A stretch of 64,000 nt of DNA from Gnetum montanum. Taxonomy: Eukaryota; Streptophyta; Gnetopsida; Gnetales; Gnetaceae. Position numbers and translations under genes: made by a program. The notes beneath the pieces were generated by a model, which worked only from the letters and a program-made list of their open reading frames with translations, ran no database searches and was not told where the DNA came from. Within the stretch, counting starts at the first letter, position 1; each line of letters starts with the position of its first letter. Shown here piece by piece: positions 35,709-47,687 of the stretch. The DNA lies in assembly GCA_015680685.1 (NCBI GenBank), contig MNCI01028444.1, positions 412,497 through 476,496 on the forward strand. Direction: 5' to 3'.

Positions 35709-38700
35709 TTAGCATAGGTGGCCATCTCCCCCATGATTGAATTGAAAGGGAGAGATCCAAAATAATGAGCACTTATTTGAATTTTTTAGAAGTGTCCAAC
35801 TTCTCCCAATTGATGTTTTTAGATTAAGGGTTGAAAGTTGGCGACGCTCATATTCCAATGTATCTATGCTTTCATTGTGGTTGTAAGTTGTTCTTCCAGT
35901 TAGTTCCATGCATATTGGTGAGTTTCTCTCTTGATTAGATGTCAACCACTGGGTGTTCTCTTGTTGTATGGTTGCTACATACATGCACCTTTGTATGTTA
36001 ATTTCCTGAGCACACCGGTTGCATGCAGGAGATGCTGAGCATTCCTCCATGTCATCACCCTCTGTATCACTATATTTAATGCATGGAACTTTCTTCTTCT
36101 CGATCTTTCCATAAATGTTTTCCTTAGATATTTCCAAGGAAAGATCGTGGATTCCTAGGCATGTGTTTATGGTACTTAGCCATGCTCTCCCCATTATAAT
36201 TGGGAAGTCCCCTTTATTATTGTTAACTTCTATCACTAGGAAATTAGCTGGGCATGACCAACCACACACAGTGGTAACAATGTCCTTCACAAGTCCCAAA
36301 GGGATAGTGATGGATTGGTCAGCCAGCTCTAGTTGAATATTTCTCTTCTTGAGTGGGGGTAGGTTCTAGGCTTTATACATTTCTTGCGATATTAAGTTGA
36401 CTCCGAAACCTGAGTCAAGAAGAGCCTTACGTGGTTCGTTCCTAATGACTTAGAGATAGATTAAGGGACTTCTAGAGTCAGAGAGTTTCCTGGGAAGGTG
36501 GCCCACCTTTATCCAGTCAGTGATAGTATGTGTTAACATAACCGTGTGTGTTGAGCTTTGTTGTTGGCTTGAAGGGAGCTCCGAAGCCTTTCTTGATGGA
36601 GGAGTTATCATAGACTCAACTGCTTGTGGTTGTGAGAGCTTGTTTGGACTGTTGGTTCTAAAGAAGGGTCTTCTCTTTGTACGGTTGTTAGAACCAGTAG
36701 TGGGTTGAAGGTTTACAGCTCTCATAGCATTAAGTTACTGCGGTTGAGCGAGGAGATCCCCTTGCATCGTTGGAGTGGGTGGTAGTGGAACTATCGGCGT
36801 AAGAGATGTGGATGGATTCGGAGGATGGTATGCATGTGGAGTGTCTCTTCCAAGAGAGGGAGTCTTAAAATACTCCTAAATTTGGTAGTACCATTGTGGA
36901 GTCATGTGACCCATAGAGTCACTTGGAGAAACTGGCTGCTGCACGTAATAGCCATACGGGTCTCGTTGTCGGTAAGGGTATTATTGTCTTGACGGTGGCA
37001 TCCCCCATGACTGTGGGTATTGCCATTGCTGGTGTTTCTTGATAGGTTGTGGCAGAGTTCCACTTGAATAATATGTTAAGGATTGGTGGAACTACCTTGG
37101 GTTACCTTGGGGGTAAGGTAACCTTCGGGGTGCTTGCTGTTTGTTAAGTCTTGGGTTGAGTGCATACACCTTGGACTCTTATAGAAGTGAGATTATTGGG
37201 CAACATCCCTTAGGATGGTCATATTGGTAGATCTCACATCCACCATTATTTTTCGTATTAGAATCCACAACCTCATCAGCGATAGTCATTTTTCCCTTAC
37301 CCTTGTTATGTGCATAGTCTGAATCTCTCCTCTTTTTCTTATCATGGTCACTACTTCGCTCCTTAGACTCCTCTACAATTTTTAAGATGGTTTCGAATCT
37401 ACTATCTAAGGATTCCCATATTTGATCTACCTTAGCCAACACTTTGGTTGTTAACTTTTAAAGTGGCAAGGTTTTTCTATTCACCAATTCTTCGAGTGGT
37501 GACTCATCCTCTTCCTCACAGAATCTTACTCCCTTCTTTCGGAGGGAAGGATCGCAGTTATATTCTTTCGCGCTTTCTCTTTTTCGTAGCTCACCTTCTT
37601 CCTTAGCTACTTGCTCCAAAAATCTATGAACTTCATGGGACCTAAGTTCAGATAATCTCCCTTGGGCATATGTCTCAAGGGTTCTCCTAGTTTCATGTCT
37701 TAGCCCATCTACGAGGTGGCGTAGTTGATCCCGTTGTGCATAACCATGACCCGGGCAACAATGTAGCAATGCATAATATCGGTCCATGGTAGCATCCAAG
37801 GGTTCGTGATTACCTTGCTTCCATTCTTAGATCTACTTATGCAAGTTGGACACTTTGGAGTACGTTTGGTATTTATCGTTAAACAGTTCTAACATCGTAC
37901 TCCACCGTCTAATGGATTCTAGTTCTAAGGACCAATACCAACTTTTTGCTTCTTTTATGAGTGTCCTAGGGAATAACTTTAACTTCTGCCACTCGTTTTC
38001 AATGTTTTTCAAGGCATAGGCATTGTGGAATGCCTATAAGTGGTTTTGCGAATCAACATTGTATCCCCCCTCAAACCATGAGATATTATTCATGTCTAGT
38101 CTCTTGATCCGACTATCTTTTTGGTGCCTTGTAGGTATTCTAACAGCCTCCGTAATGTCTAACATGCTTCAGGTTGCAAGTAGGGGTTTTTCATGATCAT
38201 CTCTCTCATGACATCTATGATGCCTACGTGGTTCCCTACTTTCCCTTCTTTCATGCCTTGATTCCCTAGAATGCCCTCGTCCTCACTCTCGACTCTCTCA
38301 TTGAGGTCTCTCATTTTGCTTATCCTTACCCTTATCTTCATGATTGTGCTCTTTGTGATTGTGTCTGGATGTGGAAGGAGAGGGTGAATGGTGTGACGAA
38401 GGGGAAGAAGAAGGAGAACCATCGCCATGATGATGTTTCCTACCTTCTCTTCGGTGATCTCGACCCCGATCGTGATGACGATCAAAATGCTTGCCCTTAT
38501 CTTGTGTTTGTGTTCCCTCATTGAACACTTGGTGTTCATGGGAATTAGAACCAGGGTTTTGAATCATGGAGCGAAGGTTCTGATACCCTACCTCCTCACT
38601 ATTGTTAGGAGGGGGAACATCATTTCATGGAGAACCTATTGAGATAGGTTCACCACCCTTAATTTCTCTTATGACGTGCGAAGCATTATGGAGGCCTTTA

Positions 38701-39080
38701 CCCTTCAACGATGTGTGGTGACTCTCATGCCGCAAGTCCCGTTGACATTACGCTTTTGTGGGATGGTAGTGCCTCATGTTGTAATCGCATGCAATGTACT
38801 CAATGTATAATTGCGACATGTCAAGTTGTGCAAGGGCACAAAGGAGCATATTGGGGGCGGATTTGTCTAGAGGCAACACTATGTTACCCTCCAAGTCTCT
38901 CCATTGCAGTTGTTCGTCTTGATGGAAGAAAAAGGTAAAGTCGGGTATATATTCATCATAATGAATATATAATACATTGAATTATTGAGGAACTGGTGGT
39001 TCTTGGTTATGTATGTTGTGCTGCCAATTGTCTCTTGTGTGATCCTTAGGTGGTGAAGTGCTTTTATGAGAAGAAGACAT
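35709..39080 (-). pseudogene. Element B gag-protease polyprotein (stops only, no frameshift)
   Basis: From ATG 39080 (MSSSHKSTSPPKD) to the stop at 35709 one frame of 1124 codons can be followed, broken by about seventeen stop codons and no net frameshift. Order: N-terminal arm; Arg/His/Asp/Ser-rich stretch (38567-38298); gag core (DATMDRYYALLHCCPGHGYA; SELRSHEVHRFLEQVAKEE); zinc-knuckle-like CEIYQYDHPKGC; Pro/Gln/Tyr-rich linker; protease with LLDSGFGVNLISQEMY and GDFPIIMGRAWLSTI; C-terminal peptide SLFWISPFQFNHGGDGHLC. There is no RT or integrase. This is the best-preserved gag of the family in the window. Confidence 0.85.
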
Positions 39081-39207
39081 CTTAGTTTAGTTCGGTGTGC
39101 TATTTGATCGTTGCTTAATTTTTCTTCTGATAAACCCTAAGGGTTCGTTTAAGCTTCCAAATGATGTGGATAATTTCCTATATTCTACTTAGTGCACAAA
39201 TAAGTTA

Positions 39208-39227
39208 GTCCTTGGCAACGGTGCCAA
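39208..39227 (-). promoter_or_regulatory. Element B primer binding site, tRNA-Asp type
   Basis: Minus strand TTGGCACCGTTGCCAAGGAC, directly after the LTR end. Confidence 0.8.
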
Positions 39228-40034
39228 TGATGAGTGGCGAGGTACCCCTACACTCAACCATATGAATACGAGCGTTACACACGCGATCTGGTCGAACTCC
39301 GCAGACTAAGTGCCTACACGCCTTATGGAACACCTAAGGTTAATCAATCATTGTCCTTCCAAGCTTACTTGTATTTTTCACGATTGTATGGTTAAGTAAG
39401 CTTGAGGCATGTGATTTTTATGTCTTTTATGTTTTTATCGCTTATGCTAAGAGAGAAAAGGGTGAAGAGACTAAGTAACTAACTTTAACTAACTAAGCCT
39501 TAGTTATCCTAGCATTAGTATCCATTCCCACTTGCTGTTTCACACCCTAAACCAATGCAACACTACTGGGGTTACCAAACGCTATTCGTTATTGGGATTA
39601 CCAAGCGTAACGCATGTGCTCGAAGCGGTTGTACTGAATGCACTTAACTATGAGAGTTGAGGGTCGAGAGAGATTAAGTCCTTAAGAAAGCATTTAAAAA
39701 ATTAACAATAATTAAAGTCCTATCTAGCTTAGTCCATGCACTACAAGGTTTATCCAAAAGTTCATCTTTATTTTCGTACACAGTTGTGTGCTTAGGTACA
39801 AAATTGCTAGAATAAAGATCTATTCACTTTGGGACTCCTACAGCGGGCACATGGAAATTATTCTAACTATGGAATGGAAAAATGACAAAAGTTTGGCTAA
39901 GGTCTAGATCTAGATGGAGAAACAAGAGAGAGCTGCCTCTTATTTATAAAACTGGCGACAAGTTGCGATATCACATACGTGATATCGTAGGGATGGACGC
40001 GATATTGCGGCCTATGCGATATCGCGTCCCATCA
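39228..40034 (-). repeat. Element B 5' LTR (807 bp)
   Basis: Minus-strand start TGATGGGACGCGATATCG with four GATATCGC-like blocks (39965-40026) and a TATA box at 39941-39948; ends ACTCATCA at 39228. Confidence 0.9.
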
Positions 40035-40191
40035 GATGTAGTTTGAAAGACAATGAACATTCTCAACACCCATTTCACTTCCTAGAGAATTAGTGTAGTG
40101 ATGAACTATAGGTCCACAGAATTTAATCGAATCGCATGTGAATGCGTTAGTGATTCATATGGTTGGGCATAAGGCTACCTCGTCACTAATC
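40035..40191 (+). repeat. Element C 3' LTR, right part
   Basis: Begins with the second GATGT and continues the LTR (GTAGTTTGAAAGACAATGAA ... CTACCTCGTCACTAATC). The terminal CTCATCA is not intact; the sequence runs straight into another C-type tail. Confidence 0.8.
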
Positions 40192-40422
40192 TTGAACACC
40201 TAATTTTGTAAAAGATTGTAATTTGTACACTCAGGCACTTAGGAGTCTGTTTGCTCCATCTGAGTCAATTTGTATGTTAGTCAATAATCCCATACCTTTC
40301 CAATATTTTGTAAGGGACTTGTTCCTCCTCTTCTTCACTTGAGAACGAGTTTTCATTTAGTCATGGGGGTATGATGAACCATGTTTTGACTAGCTTCAAC
40401 ATTGGGTATTCAATTCGATATG
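40192..40422 (+). repeat. Second C-type tail plus LTR start (fragment)
   Basis: 40192-40371 repeats 32195-32372 (TGAACACCTAATTTTGTAAAAG through GTCATGGGGGTA). 40372-40422 is the first 50 bases of a C-type LTR, which breaks off inside the loop of the LTR hairpin. It is a remnant of another family member joined to C. Confidence 0.8.
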
Positions 40423-40963
40423 TCCACTAAGATCCCTTAGATCTATAAAACCAATTTTAGAATTCCTTTGAAGGATTTTTAAAAGTTTATAATTCAGTGC
40501 TTCCTAGTGGAACTGTACATGTTACTTGGGCTTACCAGGTTGGTGGTGTTTGAACCCAAAATAAGTGAAACATAGGTACACCCTAAGATTTAAGGAAGTT
40601 TATAATTAGTGCTACCAAGTAGAATTGAACATGTGGCTTAGGGTTACCAAGCTAAGATCTATACCACTTAGGATTACCAAGTCAAGACTTCTACCACCAA
40701 GCTAACACCTCATTTTTAATCAAGTAGTAAGACTCTTAATTTGATAACTCCAAGTTTTGGATTTGATTTTGCTAGAAAATAGTAGTTAAAGTTCTAATTT
40801 AAATAATGAGTTGTTAACCTAGTGGTAATACTCTTGATTTGAAAGCTTCAAATTATGGATTTGATTCCAACAAATAATGTTAAGTTATAAAGTTCTAACT
40901 AGAATATATATCTTAAGGTGTACCTATGTTTTAATTATTTTAGGTTTCAACATACTTCATGAG
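40423..40963. other. Unassigned repeat-like sequence
   Basis: Phrases such as GGATTACCAAGT and TTTATAATTAGTGCTACCAAG recur within it and resemble LTR U5 wording of this family, but no ends or genes can be defined. Confidence 0.35.
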
Positions 40964-42232
40964 TAGTGAGAGTTTCCACTACCCAAACATACAAGTTATA
41001 AGCATACACAAGTGACCAGATCATAATCTGTGGATGGGAAAATATCATATATTTGCATGTTGACAATGAGTCTACAATCGTTTTCTTCTTACCAAAGTTA
41101 GCAAAGAAAAAAGTTTATGGTTTAACTTGTGGTAAGATATGTGATGTACTGATGTTGATTGGCTCTAGGTGTGCTAGAGTAAAACATAATGAAATGAATA
41201 AAATTTCTATTATCTAATAGATAATGGAAATGTAAACCTAAGCTAGCTTAACAATGATAAGGATTTATTCCTAGCTTGTAGGACATGCCCTAGCCTAGCA
41301 TAATCACCACTGGGATTTCCAAGTAACTCTGCTACTAAGTGAATTAAGCAAAACTATTATTGGATTATCAGACAATCATACATTGTGCTCAAAACTAGTC
41401 ATATTTATTTCACAGATACTAATGAACATTGAAAATCTAAATGACAATGGAAAAGTAAATTACATAAAAATGTAAATCTAATCTAAGTGAAATGCTATAA
41501 TGATGAAGAAAAATATTGATCTTTATTGCCAAACATGGAATACACCTAAGTACACTTCACTTTAATAAAGATGTCATATGATTATTAGTCACCATACTAC
41601 GAGCATCCAAAACTGAATCTAAAATTATGAAAATAAATTACAATAATTTTGCTAGGTATTCGACCAAAAGGTGAGTATGGAACACCCTGGCCTAGTAAAA
41701 TCACTAATGGGATTATCAAGAAACTTTACTATTAAGTGAATTAAGCAAAGCTACTATTAAGTTATTAGACAATCATACATTATGGACAAAACTGATCGTA
41801 CTTATTTTGCGAATACTAATGAACATTGAAAATGTAAATGATAAGAAAAATGTAAATGATAATGGAAAAGTAAATTGCATAGAAATGTGGATCCAATATA
41901 AGTGAAATTCTACAATGGTAAAGAATAATTACGTTCTGTATTGCTAAATATGCAATGCATCCAAAAACACTCCACTCAAATAAAGATGTTTTACAAGTGC
42001 TAGTCACCACATTGTAGGCATCCAAAACGAACTCTAAAATCATGAAAATAAACTATAAGAAATTTGCTAAGTGTTTGACCAAAAGGCAAGTTTAACACTA
42101 CATGACATAAGCATGACTATGGTCCACTATCTTACATCTACAACATTGTATCTTGAGCTAAGATATTGTATCTACAACATCGTAGATATGATATTGTAGT
42201 CCTGACTCAAAATTTGATTTATCATATCGTCA
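40964..42232 (-). repeat. Element G 3' LTR (~1.27 kb, with internal tandem duplication)
   Basis: Matches 47688-50270 minus its insert. It contains two successive ~400-bp related units (41289-41686 and 41687-42090). On the minus strand the U3 holds ATATCGTAGATG-like blocks at 42120-42232. The lower boundary is set by alignment, not by a clean terminus. Confidence 0.7.
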
Positions 42233-42305
42233 CAATTAACTAAAAACTCATCCTTGAGTTAAAAAAAAAGTAGGATAGAGTTGTTATAAAAATTGTGTGG
42301 TCTTA
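42233..42305 (-). other. Element G 3' end region with polypurine-like tract
   Basis: On the minus strand ATAACAACTCTATCCTAC...AACTCAAGGATGAGTTTTTAG resembles the A sequence TAACTTGAGGACGAGTTTTTG directly before its 3' LTR. Confidence 0.5.
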
Positions 42306-42310
42306 CAAAT

Positions 42311-44328
42311 TGTAACACCCTTAGGATTTTAGAATGATTAACATTTTTTTCTTTTACCCTAACATTGGTTTTGTAGTTCGAACATGGATTAATAGAGGGT
42401 TTTGACCTTGGATTTGTCTCTAATGTGTGATATTTTATCATTATTTTGGAATTTTGACATTAGACTTAATAATTAGTATAATTGTACATAGTTTTTCTTT
42501 TAATGAGCCTCACTCCTTTATGATGATGTTAGACATGAGACTTTGCATTTTAAATTTTACAAGTATTTTATATTTTAATCACATGATCATTATATTTATT
42601 ACAATAATACTTTATTAATATGATAATCATGCATGAGACTTAATTATTGATCAATCTGGTTTGAGACTCTACTAACATGATTTCTATTTAATAAGTCTTA
42701 CTCCCTTGCGTTTGTGATTAATATGAAATTTTATACTTTTGTATTTTGATTATCATCTTATGCTGTTAAAATTTTTGTCTCTTGATAAGAACATGATGAC
42801 TAGATGTGAGCCTTGATGAAGATGATGTTTGTCTTGATCTTGAATCTATTACATGATACATGTTGGATAATATCTCTCAAGTCATAACCTTCTAGAATCC
42901 ATGTATAGATATCTATGATTTGTCTTTTATAAGCAAGTTATAGGTTTCTCTCTCAACCATCATTTTTTGATTGTGTCTTCTTCTATCTTAAGCTCATTGG
43001 TGCCTTGTGCTTAGGATCTTAATAGGTTTGTTCGTCAATAGGGAATATGTTGATGATTTAGGAAGGTAGTAGATATGTTATTTATTTTAAACTTCTTCTT
43101 GGTTCTAATGTTAATGTTTCTCATTGATACCTTTTCTGAGTCCAACAATTTCTAGAGTTACCTTAGTTGCTAGATCTTAGAGGATATCAGATGATTTAGT
43201 TATGGTGAAAGTTGTAGAATACATAAGTAGTAGTACCTCAATAGTAACAAATAGTCTTTACATGGTATGGGACATGTACAAGGCTATGTGACAAATTAGC
43301 AATTGTTAATCTCAACATGGTATGGGACACAGATGAGGATGAGTTAGATGCCTTAAAAGCTAATGTGCATATGCAATCCTTGCAAGTTTTAAAGATCTTT
43401 CAATCCTTCAAGAAGACTTAGACCCAGTTACCTGGGGATACTTCTAGATGACACTCAAGCATAGTTAGTTTAGGACAAAAGTGGACTTAGGCTCAAAATT
43501 GTAAATATTAGGTTACCTAATTGAAATAGGGTAGCATATGTGATTGTTATGGCTCCTATTATGTAATCTAGGCTTCAGGAACTTCTTGCATGGGCCACAG
43601 GACTACTACAAGCTTGTTGAGGTTAACTAGTAGTACAATCATTGAATACTGCAATTAGAGACAAATTAATGATAAGGATGTTTCAAGATTTCTTATGATG
43701 AGGAGGTTGTCGGTAGGCTAGGCCATTTGCTATCCTATAGAAATCTTGTTAGTAAGAGCTAATATTTCATTATTGGGTAGTTACCCTATGGTTAACTTAA
43801 CATTAGACTAGATACCTGGGAATCTTGTGTAATAAGTCTATCCTTTGTTGGTTAATTCGATAGTATGATTTAACAATTGGATGAAGCTATGATGGCTCAC
43901 TCTAGTTATGCCTTGAAGGAAACAAATAGATAGATTTGACTACTTGTAGAGTGCAAACTTTTCTTGCATGATGTTACATGTAGATGAAGTTGGTACAAGT
44001 GCTAGAGGTAGGAGGACAATGTAATTGGTGTAGCATAATGGTTGAATATTAAAGAATCTAATTGATGGAAATTTCCTCTAATGTTGTAACACTTACACCC
44101 ATGTTATATAGGTGTTAATTTTGTTTATCCCAAAATGATGCTACTTGATCCCTTTCTTATTATTGTAATTAATGTAATGATTAGAGAAGCATAATGCTTA
44201 GTTATATTGTTGGTTTGAGTTCTAAACTAATTAAGAAATTAACAGTTATAAAAGTAATTAAAAAAGGATAATTAATAAAATTAAGAGAATTTATTTAAAG
44301 GAATTAGGCTAAATTTAAGGATGTGACA
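42311..44328. repeat. Probable solo LTR inserted in element G (2.0 kb)
   Basis: Starts TGTAACACCCTTAGG and ends GGATGTGACA, flanked by CAAAT (42306-42310) and CAAAC (44329-44333), a 5-bp duplication with one change. The TGTAACACCC start is typical of Tekay/Del-type gypsy LTRs. There is no coding frame inside. Orientation is uncertain because the reverse reading also begins TGT and ends ACA. Confidence 0.6.
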
Positions 44329-44333
44329 CAAAC

Positions 44334-44504
44334 TTAATGAAATATGACATACAATTATCAAATATTAACTGTGACTTTGATTGCCACATCTTAATTCTAG
44401 AGGGTTACAAAATTATCATATAAATTATAATTAACAACATTAACATTCATGGAAAACACAAATCAAACCTTGATGTAGTCTTTAAAAAATGTTGATGTCG
44501 ATCT
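44334..44504 (-). other. Element G sequence after ORF2
   Basis: Short AT-rich continuation of the 3' region of G between the solo LTR and the ORF2 stop; nothing else seen. Confidence 0.4.
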
Positions 44505-47155
44505 TCATGTAGTTGATGGTGGCGGAGGCTCTTATTACATTAGTAGTTCATGGGGTTGCTTTCCTAGTGCAACGAGCTTTCTAAATTAAAATTGATTTAG
44601 CAATACCCTTAATTTTTTTCTCTTCACTTTTGGAATGATTGGTTGTCCATGTTAATTTTGTGATATTCTTAAATGTAGGAACTTCTCATGGACATGGCAA
44701 CTAAAAAAAATTAGCTTTCACTTATCATGCTAAGGATTGTGTGTGCTCAAGTTTAAAGGATTTGAATAGTTTTTGTAAATCTTAATGGTCAATCATTATT
44801 CTAGCCAAATTTATTGCAACATCCTTTTAATCATGATAAGTAGCCTTCACTACTTGGAGTTTAGAGTTGGCAATGTGCAACTTCTGGTAGGTATCTTTTC
44901 ATTCCACAAACTCCTTCTCATACATTGAATACATAGTGACCAATCACTACTTTAGTTCTGTCCTAAGTTTCCCTCTCGTTAACATGGCTAAGTTAGCATA
45001 GCATAAATTTGCCAGCTCCATATACTCTTTTAAATCTTCTATCTATAGATCTTTGACCTTCAATATCGCTTAGAAGACCAATGTGAGACTATTCAATATG
45101 GATTTCCATTTAGATAATTATTGTATGACTATGTTGATCTTGGCCTTTGCTATATGGGATTTTTTTTCATTGAGTTACTTATGCATACCCACTTGGTCTT
45201 GAAGTGTTCCTTCAATCTCTCATGCTTGCTTACCCTATTTTTCAACATGCTAATGTCAATAACAAATATAGAGCAGTTCACACGAACTTGTTCCTCTGAT
45301 AAGGTTTTATTTTCTCAATTCAATTATTTTATCTCTAGGTTAACTTAAGAAAATTTCTCTTTAAGTTATTTGAGACTTTCTTCTAATATATTTTCTTTTT
45401 TTGTATTTGTTAACCTTTTTTTCTACAGTAAGTCCGTAATTCTCTTCTTCTAACTTTGTGATTACTTTAGTATGAGTGTATGTCTTAGCATTTGTTGTTG
45501 ATGCACTCCATGTTGCCTTTTCCATTTCCATTTTCAACTATTTTTGCTTACTCCTTAGTTGATTTAACTGTTCAATCTTGAATTGCTCCAAGTTTTCAAG
45601 TACAACATAACTTGCTAGATCTTGCTTTTTAATATAGAGTTAGGCTAGTTTGTCTTCTAGTTTATAGATATTCAACAATGCATGTTACAATCTAGTTTTG
45701 GAAATTACTAGCTTTGCTTTGGTAACAATTAGCTTTGACTATACTACAGTAATATCATTAGAGCTATCAAAAGATCCTACATTATTTGTCTTGTTTGTAG
45801 TAGTCTATTAAAGCAATCTTCATGTTCTTTTATAGATATTATTTCATTTCCAATCTTCATGTTCTTTTATAGATATGATTTCATTTACAATAATATCATT
45901 AGAGCTATCAACAAGATCCTACATGAAATGATGTATCACTATCAAATATTTTTTATGCTCAATCTTCTTTTGTAGGTTGTAAGAATATTTTTCCACTTGT
46001 TGATCCTGTTGATACTGTAGGTCTACTTGGATTTTCTTGACTCAGTACATGCTTGATATTTTCCTACTTCCCCAACTCACAGTTTTAGCAATTCAATGCG
46101 GTTAGCTCATAGCAGGTGTAGAACCTCTTTGTTTTACTATTTGATGAACTAGGTAATGCTCTCTTTGTGCATATGGCTAATATGTTTTGTACTAATGTTG
46201 CTACTGATGTTGCTTCTATGTTTGGTGGCATTTCCACTTGATTTTTCTTTGGTGGCACTAGTTTAGACATTGTTACATAACAAGTATTTTGAGCTTTTCT
46301 TGGTATATCATTGGTTTATCCCAAGATGTCTACTTATTTACATAACTTCCTTATAAAGCAGGAAATGGAAGTGTTGGCTTCCCTAACTTCTTCTCCTCAA
46401 ATGTTTTTTGAATTTTTAAAAATATTAAGAAAGTCATGTTTACCTAAAACTTTTCCATTAAAATTATCTTTCCCCTAGTAGCATATGTGGAAATCCTATT
46501 TAGTTTCTTGACAATGAAAATGTGATATGTATTAGTGTTAAAATAATTTTTTTGCAGTAGATAATCCATTGTACTTCTTATATGTTTTTTCAAATGTCCT
46601 TTGTAATCAAATATTTCTTACATCTATATTAGATCTTATAGAAATTTAGATGATGGAAGCTCTAACATTTAGAAGATTTAATACCCTTGTAATTGCTTCA
46701 AATAAGTATGGCACTATAACACCTTCAATTTTCACTGTAGCATCATGTTGTTTCTTGTGCCAAAGTTAGTTTCTCCTAGGCACTAGTCATCATTGGTGAA
46801 AAGTATTGCCTAGAATGGTGATGCTTGCAATTATTCCATGACTTTTTTAGGAGCAATTCTATGAATGAGGTAAAGTTAGATTCCATAATAACTATGAACA
46901 TTATGGACTTATCATTATCACATAGTCTTCTAAAAGTGGGAGTTGTTGGCCTAAATCTGGAGTTGGTAGAGGCTTCGTAGCTTTTAACTACGTTTATTGT
47001 CTTGTTCAGGATGTCAATTGATGGATGGAAAATGATTACTCTTCTTGTTCTTTAGTAGGTGGTTGATCTCCTTCTCTTTCCCTACCTTCTTCTCTAGACC
47101 TTTTTTCACATTGTTGTAATTATCCTTTAGCTTCAGGGATTATTTTTGGAGGCAT
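44505..47155 (-). pseudogene. Element G accessory ORF2 (broken)
   Basis: Minus-strand homologue of the A second ORF. It starts MPPK at 47155, shares the N-terminal segment (NYFNTNTYHIFIVKKLNR here, VYFKIGTYHLFPTKVLKR in A) near 46530 and the coiled-coil phrase YMELANLCYANLAMLTRGK near 45020. It ends EPPPPSTT before TGA at 44505. It is decayed more than the A copy, with many stops. In G it follows the LTR directly with no gag between, so it was probably expressed from the LTR promoter. Confidence 0.6.
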
Positions 47156-47687
47156 CTACAATTATTAGTAAGGTTATAGTTAATCCAAAAATTGAAAAAA
47201 AATTCTTACTAATTCATGATGATTCTTTTGTTTTTGGATTTCAATCAAAATTTCAAAGAGTAATCAATTTTATTTTTAATTATAATTGTAGTGTTTGTAA
47301 TTTTATCAATTTATGAAAAGCTCTAATTTAGAAATTAGAAATCATTAGAAGGACATTTAAAAATGCACAACATTTCCTAGGAGGCATAAATTTTAATTTT
47401 AATGATACTAATGAGATCATTAGCTCTAAAATTAGTGTAAAATCTCTAAATTATTCAATATGTGATAGGAAACCATTAGATTACTACCCTTCCTTCTTGA
47501 TTAGGTTATCCAGGCATTAACAAAAATTTCTTCAAACTTTTGCAATTTTTTCCCACAATAGGAAAGCTTGCTCTAGGAGCTCAAGAATTTGAGAATGAGT
47601 CAAATTGAGTGTGCAATATGAAAGATATGGCTATTAAATTTTTTTTTGTGCACAAATGACCTAAATTCCTTGTCCATTTAGGAGAAA
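47156..47687 (-). other. Element G leader with degenerate primer site
   Basis: Between LTR and ORF2. The minus-strand bases after the LTR (TTTCTCCTAAATGGACAAGG) only loosely resemble the tRNA-Asp primer site. No gene. Confidence 0.45.

Larger units (their letters stand above)
33049..40034 (-). mobile_element. Element B: gag-protease Ty3/gypsy element without RT or integrase, nested in C
   Basis: A complete insertion in the minus orientation: LTRs 39228-40034 (5') and 33049-33818 (3'), target duplication GATGT, primer site at 39208-39227, purine tract TCATGGGGGTA before the 3' LTR. The interior encodes only gag and protease; the sequence passes from just after the protease straight to the short peptide that in C follows integrase. 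It is therefore an internal-deletion derivative of a C-like element that must borrow RT and integrase. Confidence 0.92.
23261..40191 (+). mobile_element. Element C: Ty3/gypsy Athila/Tat-like retrotransposon with gag and full pol (degenerate)
   Basis: LTRs at 23261-24103 and 32373-40191 (the latter split by element B). Without B the element is about 9.9 kb. Order: LTR, primer site, gag, aspartic protease, RT, RNase H, integrase, about 2 kb of non-coding tail, LTR. The protease form (DLG-like, VNLI), the RT blocks and the primer site fit the Athila/Tat branch. All coding parts carry stops, so this copy is dead. Its 3' end has been rearranged onto another C-type tail, so no target duplication can be matched to GTACT before 23261. 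Confidence 0.85.

Noticed and set aside
43500-44050. Possible coding stretch (MAPIM...RLQELLAWATGLLQA-like) on the plus strand
   Set aside because: Short, full of stops on both sides, no family recognised; better explained as part of the solo LTR.
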